From: Pelomonas sp. BJYL3
GTDB lineage: Bacteria; Pseudomonadota; Gammaproteobacteria; Burkholderiales; Burkholderiaceae_C
Direction of reading: 5' to 3'
DNA: 64,000 nt
Assembly: GCF_027257975.1 (NCBI RefSeq)
Contig: NZ_JANZKX010000010.1
Location: 46,159-110,158, forward strand
The translations under genes and the position numbers were made by a program. Positions 57,301 to 64,000 of the stretch are shown here, in pieces (positions within the stretch are counted from its first letter, which is position 1; every line of letters begins with the position of its first letter). A model generated the notes under the pieces. That model was not told where the DNA came from. It did no database searches and saw only the letters and a program-made list of their open reading frames with translations.

Positions 57301-60300
57301 ATCGCCGATGTTGTCCACGGCGAACACGTCGCCGTAGCTGCTCGAACCCTGCATGGTGTCGGCCCCGGCGCCGCCATCTATCCAGGCTCCCCCGTAGTTG
57401 GTGTCATTGGCATGGATCACGTTGTCGAGGTTGTTACCGGTCAACTTGCCCAGAACGCGCGTCCCGCCGGCCCCGGTCCAGGACGCGACCGGGGACCAGA
57501 CAAGCACTTCAACGTTGTCGGGGAGGGTGTAGTAGTGGCTGGAGGCGACCACCTTGTCATAGCCTCCACCCGCCTGTTCCACCACGGTGTCGTCGCTGAA
57601 GCCGGGCTGTCCCGTACTGCCGCTGGAGACGTAGTAGGTATCGTTTCCTCCAAAGCCGGTCAGCGTGTCCATGCCGACGCCTCCGGTCAGTGAGTCATTG
57701 GTACTCGTCCCGGCCAGGCTGTCGTTGCCGCTTGTGCCGGACAAGATCGCCGGTGCCACGCCCACAACGGTGGCAGCCGACATGGCGTTGGCGTCCCAAA
57801 CAGTCCCGTCGGCGAACTCGATCGCCTCGACCGCTTGCGCCGCGCGCTGCCCGGAGGCGTCATAGGCACCCTTGACTCGCAACGTGCCGCCACTGTCGGT
57901 CAACACCAGCAGCAGATCCACCCCACTCTTCTCCAGCCGAACGCCTGAAGGAAAGATCCCTGCCCCCAACAGAATTCGGTCCGTGCCACCCAGGTCGAGG
58001 ATCTGGTCATCGTCGTAGCCAAGGCCGAATCGGTAGACGTCGTTGCCGCCACCGCCCTGCAGAAAGTCCATGCCTGCGCCGCCGTCGAGCGTGTCGTTGC
58101 CATCAGCAGCGCCAAGCAGGTAGGCATCACCGTACAGGGCGTCATGCCCCGCGCCGCCGATGATCAGGTCTGCCCCTGACTGCCCTTCGATCGAGTCGTT
58201 GCCCGCGCCGCCTGCAAGCGTCTCGTTCCAGTCGAAGCCGACGATGGAGTCGCTTCGAGCGGTGAACTGGTAGCGGGCATCGCGTGCAACGACATCGGCG
58301 AAGCTCAGGGTCACGCCACCCGAGAGCACGATGGACTCGATGGACTTGCCGTTGAAGTAGTCCGTGACGGATATGTACGCAGGCTTGCTGGAGGTTTGGA
58401 CCTGCAGCGTGCTGCCGAAGCGGGTGAACTGAACGTTGTCCAGGGACGCATAGCTGGAGATGTCGAGCACGTCGGCCGACGAGATGGCATCGGCCTCTTC
58501 GGTGATCTGTCGGTACGAATCAGAAGCCCCCAGTTCGTAGCGGTCATTGCCGCTCCCGCCTTCCATGTTCTCCCCGTTGCGCAACAGATCGTCACCCGCG
58601 CCACCCCACAGGGTGTCTCCGCTCTCGCCGCCATCCAGCGTGTCATTGCCATCGCCGCCGTTCAAGCGGTCCCAGCCAGCCCCGCCCTCAATCGAATCGT
58701 CCCCCTCCATCCCGGACAGGGAGTCATCACCCGCGCCACCGGCGAGCAAGTCCCTGGTGTAGAAGCCGGTGATGGTGTCGTTGCCACTGGTGGCCTGCGC
58801 CAGCAGGTAGCGGCTCAGCCAGTCTTCGCGATTCCAGACCGTTCCGTCGGCAAACTCGATCCGCTCCAGGCCACGGTTGATGCTGCTCAGCGAGGGGGCC
58901 GTGAAGGCGACGCTGTCGTTCGTGCCGATGATCCGCAGGCGCATCGGTGTGCCGGCAGCGGTGACGTCGAACTTGACGTCGGCAGGGGTGATGCCCGCAT
59001 CCAGGTGGATCACGTCGATGCCGCTGTCGGTGCCCAGCTCCGTGATGCTGTCTGCACCGCTGCCTCGTCCCAGCAAGTAGACGTCCGAGCCGTCACCGCC
59101 GTTTAGCACGTCGGCCGCATCGTCACCTCGCCCATCGAGTGTGTCATTGCCATCACCGCCGACCAGAGAGTCCGTGCCAGCGCCCCCGATCAGCAGGTCG
59201 TTGCCCGCTTCTCCATTGAGTGTGTCGTTGCCGGCACCGCCATTGACCTGGTCGTTGCCCTGCTTGGCGTTGACCGTGTCATTGCCGCCCTTGGCATCAA
59301 CGAAGTCGTCGCCGGCCGTGCCGTTGTAGAGATCGGAAAGATCCGTCAGCTCGTTGGTGACATGGGCAGCGATCTCCGCGCCGTTCCACACCGTGCCATC
59401 GGCGAAGGTGAGCCGGTCCAGCGCAGACGTCGTGAAGTGGTTCAGCACCCGGATGGAATCCGACCCGTCGCGCACACGGATGAGCAGGTCGTCACCCACG
59501 CGCCCCAGGGCCAGTTGGCTCGCAGAGAGCCCCGCCAGGATGCGCAGCTCGTCGACGTCTGTTGCCGTGGAACTGTCGTCGATCGTGTCTTCGCCGGCAC
59601 CCAGGCTCCAGTCATACACGTCGGAGCCTGCGCCACCGCGCAGCGTGTCCTTGCCGGCGGTCGCGTAAAAGCGGTCGACAAAAGCCGTGCCGGACTGGAG
59701 ATCATCCCCCTCGGTGCCAATGGCCTCCAGGCCCTTGGCCAGCAGCTGGTTGAAGCTCAGCACCGTCCCGTCGGCGAACTCGAACTCGTCGATGGGCGTG
59801 GCCGCTGTCGCATTGCCCAGGTCGCCTCCTTCGATCTGCACGGACTGGTCAGGCGAGCCGACGTACAGGGTCAATCCACCCTCGTTGGTGAGCAGCACAT
59901 TGCTGGCCGTGATGCCGTCCTCGAAGCGGATCCGGTTCAGCAGACGCTTACCCTCGGCATCGACCTTGCTGCTGGTGTCGATGATGCGTTTCTTGCCCGA
60001 GCCCAGGCCGACCACATAGGTGTTCTGCCCGCCGCTGCCCTGCATGACGTCGCTGCCGTCACCGCCGAAGAAGACCGTCTTGCCGCCGTAGCCATTGAGG
60101 CTGTCGATGCCCTTGCTGCCAACGACCGTCGTGGTGCCGGTACGGGTGTTGGTGTAGCTCCCGACGGTGGGCTGGAAATCGGCGAGCAGGGATCCGTAGC
60201 TGTAGCTGACGCCATCGATCTCGTAGGTCGACACAGCGCCGGCCGCACCGTTCGAGACCACCAGCTGCTGGCCCGTCCCGAAGCTCAGCACCAGCTTTCC

Positions 60301-63300
60301 GCTCACGACCTGGACCTGCTGCGGAGCGCCACCGGTGATCACCACCTTGTTGATGCCCTCGTCGTCGACGATGCCCTCGCTGACGCCTTCCGACGTCATG
60401 GCCAGGTCGGCCACCGAGAACACATAGGTGTCATCGCCAGCGCCGCCAGCCAGGTAGTCGGTGCCGCCACCGCCGGTGAGCGTGTCGTTGCCGTCTCCGC
60501 CATAGAGCGCGTCGTCGCCGGCGCCGCCGGCAAGCACGTCATCCCCCCCGTAGCCAAACAGCTTGTCCTTGCCAGCACCGCCGTCCAGGTAGTCGCTGTC
60601 ATGGGCGCTTGCGGGCAGGTCCGACAGCTCGTCATCCCCCTCCAGCTGGTCGTCTCCCTCGCCGCCTAGCAGGGTGTCCTTGCCACCCCCGCCCTTGAGG
60701 AAGTCGTTGCCGGCGCCCCCGTCCATCCAGTCGTTGCCGTGGGCAGCTGCCGGGACATCGTCGTCGCTGTCGTCGCCCCACATGGAATCGCTGCCCTCAC
60801 CGCCCAGCAGCGTATCGTTCTTGCCACCGCCGATCAGCTGGTCGTTCCCCTCGCCGCCCTCCAGGTAGTCTTCGCCGTGGATGCCCACCGGCACGGTCTG
60901 GGCCTTTCCGTCGCCGCGCATCACGTCGTTGCCGTCACCGCCCAGCAGGATGTCGTTGCCGCCATCGGCCGTCATGGTGTCATTACCGGCACCGCCATCG
61001 AGCACGTCGTTGCCATGCGCTGAAGACGGGGTCAACGAAATCTCTTGGTGCGCGGGATCCACGATCACATCGCCATTGAGCTGGTCGTCGCCGTCGCCGC
61101 CGAAGAGCTGGTCGCTGCCTCCCTGGCCAACGACGGCATCGTTGCCCTCGCCGCCCATCAGGGTGTCATCGCCATAGCTGTCGGTGGCGCCCAGCTGCCC
61201 GGCCCCGACGAGGCCATCGCCCCAAAGAATGTCGCTGCCCTTGCCGCCGGACATGACATCCGCGCCGCCCATGCCCAGCAGATCGTCATCGCCTTCGCCG
61301 CCGTCCACTACGTCGTCGCTGGCGCCCGCCAGCACCACGTCGTTTCCTGCGCCGGCGTCAATGACATTGCCTCCGACGTCAGCCTCGCCATCGGCAGCGC
61401 GGAAGCCGATCAGCTGCCCCTCATTCGTGTACAGGCCCGCGCTCCCGGTCACGACCGTGCCATTGAAGGTCGCGGTGCTGGCGCTGAAGCGTTCCGCGTT
61501 GGTGCGTTCGACGGCCCAGGTGAACCCGACCGACTTGAGGGCCAGGCCTCCCGCCGTGCCGGAAACCACCTTGGTGGCAAGTTGCGGATCCTCCTTGGCC
61601 GTGATCAAGGTGGTGAAGTACTCGCCGGGGGCGCCCGCCCAGTAGAGGAAGCGGGCTTCGCCACCGATGATGACGTCGTTGCCGCTCCCCCCTGCCAGCG
61701 CGTCCTCGCCCTGGCCGCCGATGACCAGGTCGTCGCCGTCACCGCCGTCGATGACGTCATTGCCTGCCTGGCCCGCCAGGCCGTCGTTGCCGAGCCCCCC
61801 GAGCAGTTCATCTGCGGCACCGTTGCCGTTGAAGACGTCCTGGGCCATGGCAACAGACGAACCGGTGACATAGCCGAAATCCCCGCCGATCAGGAACTTG
61901 CCGTCCTTGTCGGTGAGCTTCTGGACGTCACCGATGGCATGCCGGGTGGTAGGGGGAGCGGTGGAACTGTCGACCAGGGTGATGCCGAGGTTGCGGGAGG
62001 GGGACCAGTCTTCGATGCGGATGGCGCTAGAGGCTCCTTGGACCAGGACCAGCAGCGCCTGCGTGCCATCGGAGCCCGGGCAGAGCACATACCTGACCTT
62101 CTTGTCGGCACTGTAGTAGACGCTCTTGCTCCCGTACACCAGCTTGCCTTCAGGAAGCCCGCCCTCAAAACCCTCCACTTGCAGATTGCCCACGCCGTCG
62201 GCGTCGATCACGGTGTCGTTGCCCCATTTGCCGGTGAACGCGTAGACATCCGACCCGATACCGCCCATCAGGCGATCATCACTGCTGTCTCCACCGCTCA
62301 ACCAGTCGTCGCCCGCGCCGCCCAGCAGCGTGTCGGCACCATCGCCCCCCTTGAGGCTGTCGTTGCCGGCATTGCCTTCGAGCCAGTCACCCCCATCGCC
62401 GCCGGTGATCGTGTCATTCCCATCGCCGCCAAACAGGTAGTCGCTGCTGCTGTTACCGGTCAAGCTATTGGGCTTGCTATCTCCAAAGGCGATCTCCGGC
62501 ATAGGCCTGCTGAACGACTCAATGTCTTTTGCGAATACCACGGAGACACCTGACTCGACATCCCGATAGCTGGCAGCGGGGCTGCGGCCTGCGGGCGGCG
62601 GTTGATTCAGGAGCGGGCTACCTCCGTTCAAGGTGTTCCGCGCCACGACCGCAGCAGTCAACTCGTTGCGCTTGGCGATCCAGGTATCGGAATAGGTTTC
62701 CAGCCCCTTGTCCCGGCTCGCCGCAGCCAGGTTCCGGTCAGCCAGCCACATGCCATACACCGCCGACCACTTGGAATCCAGATGCGTTTCAAGCGCCGCC
62801 GCCGCTTCTGCCGTTTGGCCGCCAAAAACCACCGGGCTCAGGGTGTAAGCGCTCAGGAAGGCGCTGAAGTCACGGCGGCCGTTCATGTCACGGCCGCTGA
62901 TCTGGGCCGTCAACGTGCCCTTGAACGTGTCCGCGAGGCTCTTCAGAGGCGCCAGCCCGGTCTCCAGTCGCTGCCGGGACTGGATGTCCGCCCAGGTGCC
63001 CCCCTCCAGCAAAGACCTGCCGTTCTTTGTCTTGCCGTCCGCCACTGTCCCCTTGCTGCCAAGGAGCAGCCAGTTCATGGCATCCGTGAAGCGTTCGAGC
63101 GTATCGCCATCCGCCTTGCCCTGGGTGCCCGACGCCTCGGTGGCCTTGGCATTGGACGACGCGCGCAGCAGGCCCTCCAGGGTCCCTTGGCTCGTCTTGG
63201 GCGCAAGACCCAACACCGTGTTCTGCACCCGCAAGGAGTCTTCGATGAGCACGATGCTGTGGGTGTCGCCGAAGTCGTTGAGGTCGTAGCTGGGGTGCAG

Positions 63301-63978
63301 GAAGCGGATCTCACCCTTTTTCCACAGCGCCGAACCCACGTCGCCAATAAACGAACCTCTGTAGAGCGGCTGATCCTCGATGAAGACCGGCGTCGCTTGC
63401 CCGTAGTGGCGCTGCGAGTTGGCGACAGCAGAGGGCTGACTGGCGGCATACACGTCGTAAAAGCCATTCGCCGTCCCACTGGAGCGCCCTGCACGAGTTG
63501 AACTGCCAAACAGGTAGCTCAGTACGGTACTCCTGACGCTCGACCCGAAATTGTTTTCCACCAGCTTGCCCGCCCGCAGAACGGAGAGCTGATAGTCAAG
63601 CCGCAGCGCATCGATATTGCCTGATCCGGAAATCTGAGCCGGCCCCACGGCCTCCGGGTCACTTGGCTTTACTTTCGCTGCGACTTCAACGCCCTCTGCG
63701 ATCGCCCTGATCCGATTGAGCGCGTTCGCAAGCAACTCAAAATCCGGATAGAGCGCTACCTGGCGAAGTGCCGCCACATCCGGCCCATATGCCGGCACGG
63801 AATAGGAGCCATGGCTGTAGATCTTCGCAATATCAGCCTTGATCTGCTCAAGCGACACGGATTTGTTGGAGCCATAGTGAATCGCCCCGGGTTTCGAGGA
63901 GGCTCCAACTCTGGAGAATGGAGCCATGAAGAAGTCCCCGAAGTTTTCGCCCGAGGTGCGTGAGCGCGCCGTGCGCAT
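54364..63978 (-). CDS. Giant RTX/calcium-binding repeat protein, 5' end interrupted by an IS element
   Basis: Over 3,100 native codons of an RTX exoprotein. After a unique N-terminal part (to about residue 505) come many blocks of the nonapeptide G-G-x-G-x-D-x-L/I-x, separated by spacer domains of the haemolysin-related type (phrases such as LDRLTFADGTVWNGAEIAAH). Towards the C terminus 90-aa modules repeat in tandem. It ends in GNMMLDMLSMPGV after a Gly/Ala stretch, as type I substrates do. Calcium would fold the repeats outside the cell; adhesin, S-layer or enzyme carrier are all possible. Residues 1-34 of the open frame are antisense IS sequence, so the true start is missing or replaced. 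Confidence 0.85.
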   Translation of the reverse strand: MRTARSRTSGENFGDFFMAPFSRVGASSKPGAIHYGSNKSVSLEQIKADIAKIYSHGSYSVPAYGPDVAALRQVALYPDFELLANALNRIRAIAEGVEVAAKVKPSDPEAVGPAQISGSGNIDALRLDYQLSVLRAGKLVENNFGSSVRSTVLSYLFGSSTRAGRSSGTANGFYDVYAASQPSAVANSQRHYGQATPVFIEDQPLYRGSFIGDVGSALWKKGEIRFLHPSYDLNDFGDTHSIVLIEDSLRVQNTVLGLAPKTSQGTLEGLLRASSNAKATEASGTQGKADGDTLERFTDAMNWLLLGSKGTVADGKTKNGRSLLEGGTWADIQSRQRLETGLAPLKSLADTFKGTLTAQISGRDMNGRRDFSAFLSAYTLSPVVFGGQTAEAAAALETHLDSKWSAVYGMWLADRNLAAASRDKGLETYSDTWIAKRNELTAAVVARNTLNGGSPLLNQPPPAGRSPAASYRDVESGVSVVFAKDIESFSRPMPEIAFGDSKPNSLTGNSSSDYLFGGDGNDTITGGDGGDWLEGNAGNDSLKGGDGADTLLGGAGDDWLSGGDSSDDRLMGGIGSDVYAFTGKWGNDTVIDADGVGNLQVEGFEGGLPEGKLVYGSKSVYYSADKKVRYVLCPGSDGTQALLVLVQGASSAIRIEDWSPSRNLGITLVDSSTAPPTTRHAIGDVQKLTDKDGKFLIGGDFGYVTGSSVAMAQDVFNGNGAADELLGGLGNDGLAGQAGNDVIDGGDGDDLVIGGQGEDALAGGSGNDVIIGGEARFLYWAGAPGEYFTTLITAKEDPQLATKVVSGTAGGLALKSVGFTWAVERTNAERFSASTATFNGTVVTGSAGLYTNEGQLIGFRAADGEADVGGNVIDAGAGNDVVLAGASDDVVDGGEGDDDLLGMGGADVMSGGKGSDILWGDGLVGAGQLGATDSYGDDTLMGGEGNDAVVGQGGSDQLFGGDGDDQLNGDVIVDPAHQEISLTPSSAHGNDVLDGGAGNDTMTADGGNDILLGGDGNDVMRGDGKAQTVPVGIHGEDYLEGGEGNDQLIGGGKNDTLLGGEGSDSMWGDDSDDDVPAAAHGNDWMDGGAGNDFLKGGGGKDTLLGGEGDDQLEGDDELSDLPASAHDSDYLDGGAGKDKLFGYGGDDVLAGGAGDDALYGGDGNDTLTGGGGTDYLAGGAGDDTYVFSVADLAMTSEGVSEGIVDDEGINKVVITGGAPQQVQVVSGKLVLSFGTGQQLVVSNGAAGAVSTYEIDGVSYSYGSLLADFQPTVGSYTNTRTGTTTVVGSKGIDSLNGYGGKTVFFGGDGSDVMQGSGGQNTYVVGLGSGKKRIIDTSSKVDAEGKRLLNRIRFEDGITASNVLLTNEGGLTLYVGSPDQSVQIEGGDLGNATAATPIDEFEFADGTVLSFNQLLAKGLEAIGTEGDDLQSGTAFVDRFYATAGKDTLRGGAGSDVYDWSLGAGEDTIDDSSTATDVDELRILAGLSASQLALGRVGDDLLIRVRDGSDSIRVLNHFTTSALDRLTFADGTVWNGAEIAAHVTNELTDLSDLYNGTAGDDFVDAKGGNDTVNAKQGNDQVNGGAGNDTLNGEAGNDLLIGGAGTDSLVGGDGNDTLDGRGDDAADVLNGGDGSDVYLLGRGSGADSITELGTDSGIDVIHLDAGITPADVKFDVTAAGTPMRLRIIGTNDSVAFTAPSLSSINRGLERIEFADGTVWNREDWLSRYLLAQATSGNDTITGFYTRDLLAGGAGDDSLSGMEGDDSIEGGAGWDRLNGGDGNDTLDGGESGDTLWGGAGDDLLRNGENMEGGSGNDRYELGASDSYRQITEEADAISSADVLDISSYASLDNVQFTRFGSTLQVQTSSKPAYISVTDYFNGKSIESIVLSGGVTLSFADVVARDARYQFTARSDSIVGFDWNETLAGGAGNDSIEGQSGADLIIGGAGHDALYGDAYLLGAADGNDTLDGGAGMDFLQGGGGNDVYRFGLGYDDDQILDLGGTDRILLGAGIFPSGVRLEKSGVDLLLVLTDSGGTLRVKGAYDASGQRAAQAVEAIEFADGTVWDANAMSAATVVGVAPAILSGTSGNDSLAGTSTNDSLTGGVGMDTLTGFGGNDTYYVSSGSTGQPGFSDDTVVEQAGGGYDKVVASSHYYTLPDNVEVLVWSPVASWTGAGGTRVLGKLTGNNLDNVIHANDTNYGGAWIDGGAGADTMQGSSSYGDVFAVDNIGDEVIDFGGANAGRDLVRSSISYSLAGQTQIEDLTLTGTEAIAGTGNQLANVLDASVNTAANVLAGGAGDDSYVIDWVQGDQVVELANGGTDTVKVLNASNQAIVLGTAFSNVENLSVVGTSVTVVGSDEANVLSGEGGYVKIFGGAGDDVISFTSSYSTTVDGGAGNDTLRGIHLGTVLFGRGSGNDIWTAGIGSGSKIQLSSGIKLSEITVTRSGRAMVLSLGLGDSLRLEDLFPDASSVVPDGRLQSVVLSTGEEIPTAFFINRMVNGNPSQGTASPDALAGTAGADVLLGGAGNDTIYADDGNDTVDGGNDADILRGEAGHDSLIGGAGADTLLGGEGDDTLAGGSGDDALLGGEGSDTYRFGRGDGADTIDDLQGSGGRVQFTDLNLADVEFKADGEDILVKVKGTADSLRITALAIGDARVDVFEFADGTLRSTAQLLAMVTRFEGTAGNDTLTGTILGDQMFGLAGNDSLTGDVGNDTLDGGVGTDTLNGGRGDDTYYVDVSGDVITEASGLGTDTVYASLTWTLGSNLENLVLTGGSAINGTGNTLPNRLQGNSAANTLNGGAGADVLLGAAGDDTYVVDNVGDVVIEVAGEGLDTVQSSVSYTLSADVEKLTLTGTGAISGTGNEIDNSITGNSANNTLTGGAGADTLTGGAGNDTLIGGAGDDLYVLDVATDAVKEQENEGVDSVQIGVTYTLAANVENLTLTGSTAINGTGNGLANSLTGNGAANTLTGGAGNDTLTGGAGNDILVGGTGDDLYVLDVLGDVVTEQSGEGIDTVKIGVTYTLGLNVENLTLTGTSAISGTGNTLDNVLTGNAVANSLTGGGGADTLDGGAGNDILMGGAGADTYRFGLGYGLDTIQENDSTAGVKDIVAFANGVAKADVQFTRSGNDLVVSIRNTTDKLTVTNWYLGGQYQVEEFRFVDGAVVTASQAQGLVSAMAAFGGGGWAAATNAGVGHWRRGNMMLDMLSMPGV
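54770..55800 (-). repeat. Tandem about 270-bp repeats inside the RTX gene
   Basis: The phrase encoding ENLTLTG...AISGTGN recurs with the matching DNA at 54901, 55171 and 55441, exactly 270 bp apart, and once more about 240 bp on. The 90-aa module combines two or three nonapeptides with a YVLDV-G-D-V-V-TE...NVENLTLTG strand segment. Confidence 0.85.
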
Positions 63979-64000
63979 GGTGCTGGAGCACCGAACAGAG
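63878..64000 (+). mobile_element. Left end of an IS3-family insertion sequence (partial)
   Basis: The putative left terminus begins TGAATCGCCCCGGG at 63878, as IS3-family ends start with TG. Forty-eight bases later the orfA reading frame starts. The element continues beyond the window, so right end and target duplication cannot be seen. Confidence 0.75.
63926..64000 (+). CDS. IS3-family transposase OrfA, N-terminal fragment
   Basis: The frame from ATG 63926 reads MKKSPKFSPEVRERAVRMVL and on to the window end. This is the N-terminal helix-turn-helix part of IS3-family OrfA proteins, which bind the element's ends; OrfB with the DDE site would follow. GGAG occurs about 5 nt upstream. The gene is open at the window edge. 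Confidence 0.85.
   Translation, partial: MKKSPKFSPEVRERAVRMVLEHRTE

Noticed and set aside
54364..63978. RTX repeats considered as a CRISPR-like or other DNA array
   Set aside because: The repeats keep the reading frame, are 27 or 270 bp long and encode calcium-binding nonapeptides.

Overview
The base composition (GC-rich, strong G/C third-position bias) and gene set (glnD, upp, rlmB, purL and an rpsP-rimM-trmD-rplS block, with a PEP-CTERM protein and a Pit/DUF47 pair) point to a betaproteobacterium of the order Burkholderiales, probably near Roseateles/Rubrivivax/Paucibacter. The genus is an inference from gene content. I saw no rRNA, tRNA or CRISPR array.

Layout. 1-1259: 3' end of glnD and a hexapeptide acetyltransferase. 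1268-17061: one long minus-strand array with gaps of at most about 130 bp and many 4-bp start/stop overlaps. In transcription order it encodes a TPR/O-GlcNAc-transferase-like protein, a complete type I secretion system (ABC, HlyD, TolC), a KdnB-like alcohol dehydrogenase, a KdnA-like aminotransferase, a GT2 glycosyltransferase, a NeuB-family synthase, an SpsF/KdsB-like cytidylyltransferase, an unrecognised 566-aa glycan-type protein, a bifunctional FdtD-like acetyltransferase/ketoisomerase and a second sugar aminotransferase. 17288-20039: a 2-hydroxyacid dehydrogenase, a split chromate transporter and a PEP-CTERM lectin-like protein. 20149-28180: upp, rlmB, an acyltransferase, an HtrA-type protease, a lipoprotein/beta-barrel pair and an ABC-2 exporter. 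28312-36156: rlhA, a PAS histidine kinase and two FG-GAP lipoproteins. 36528-41506: a LysR regulator and purL. 41964-44036: a secreted M4 metalloprotease with three Cys-rich C-terminal repeats. 44127-48457: a nucleoside-salvage operon under a LacI-type regulator. 48720-50937: rplS-trmD-rimM-rpsP. 51202-53961: a GNAT enzyme, a TM2-like protein, pit and its DUF47 partner. 54364-63978: a giant RTX protein gene whose 5' end runs into the left end of an IS3-family element.

The most interesting unit is the minus-strand array. A cytoplasmic glycosyltransferase of the OGT/SPINDLY type, a type I exporter and the genes for one or two unusual activated sugars are packed into what looks like one transcription unit. 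A reasonable reading is a dedicated system that secretes a glycosylated or glycan-anchored RTX protein. The 3.2-kDa-residue-scale RTX gene at the right end (about 3,170 native codons) is a candidate substrate but appears disrupted by the IS in this genome.

Other notable signals are a near-exact copy of the histidine-kinase 3' end on the far side of the FG-GAP gene pair, LacI/PurR-like palindromes upstream of both the salvage regulator and purL, a PhoB-box-like direct repeat upstream of the phosphate transporter genes, and a dispersed TCAGGTCTTGCC motif.
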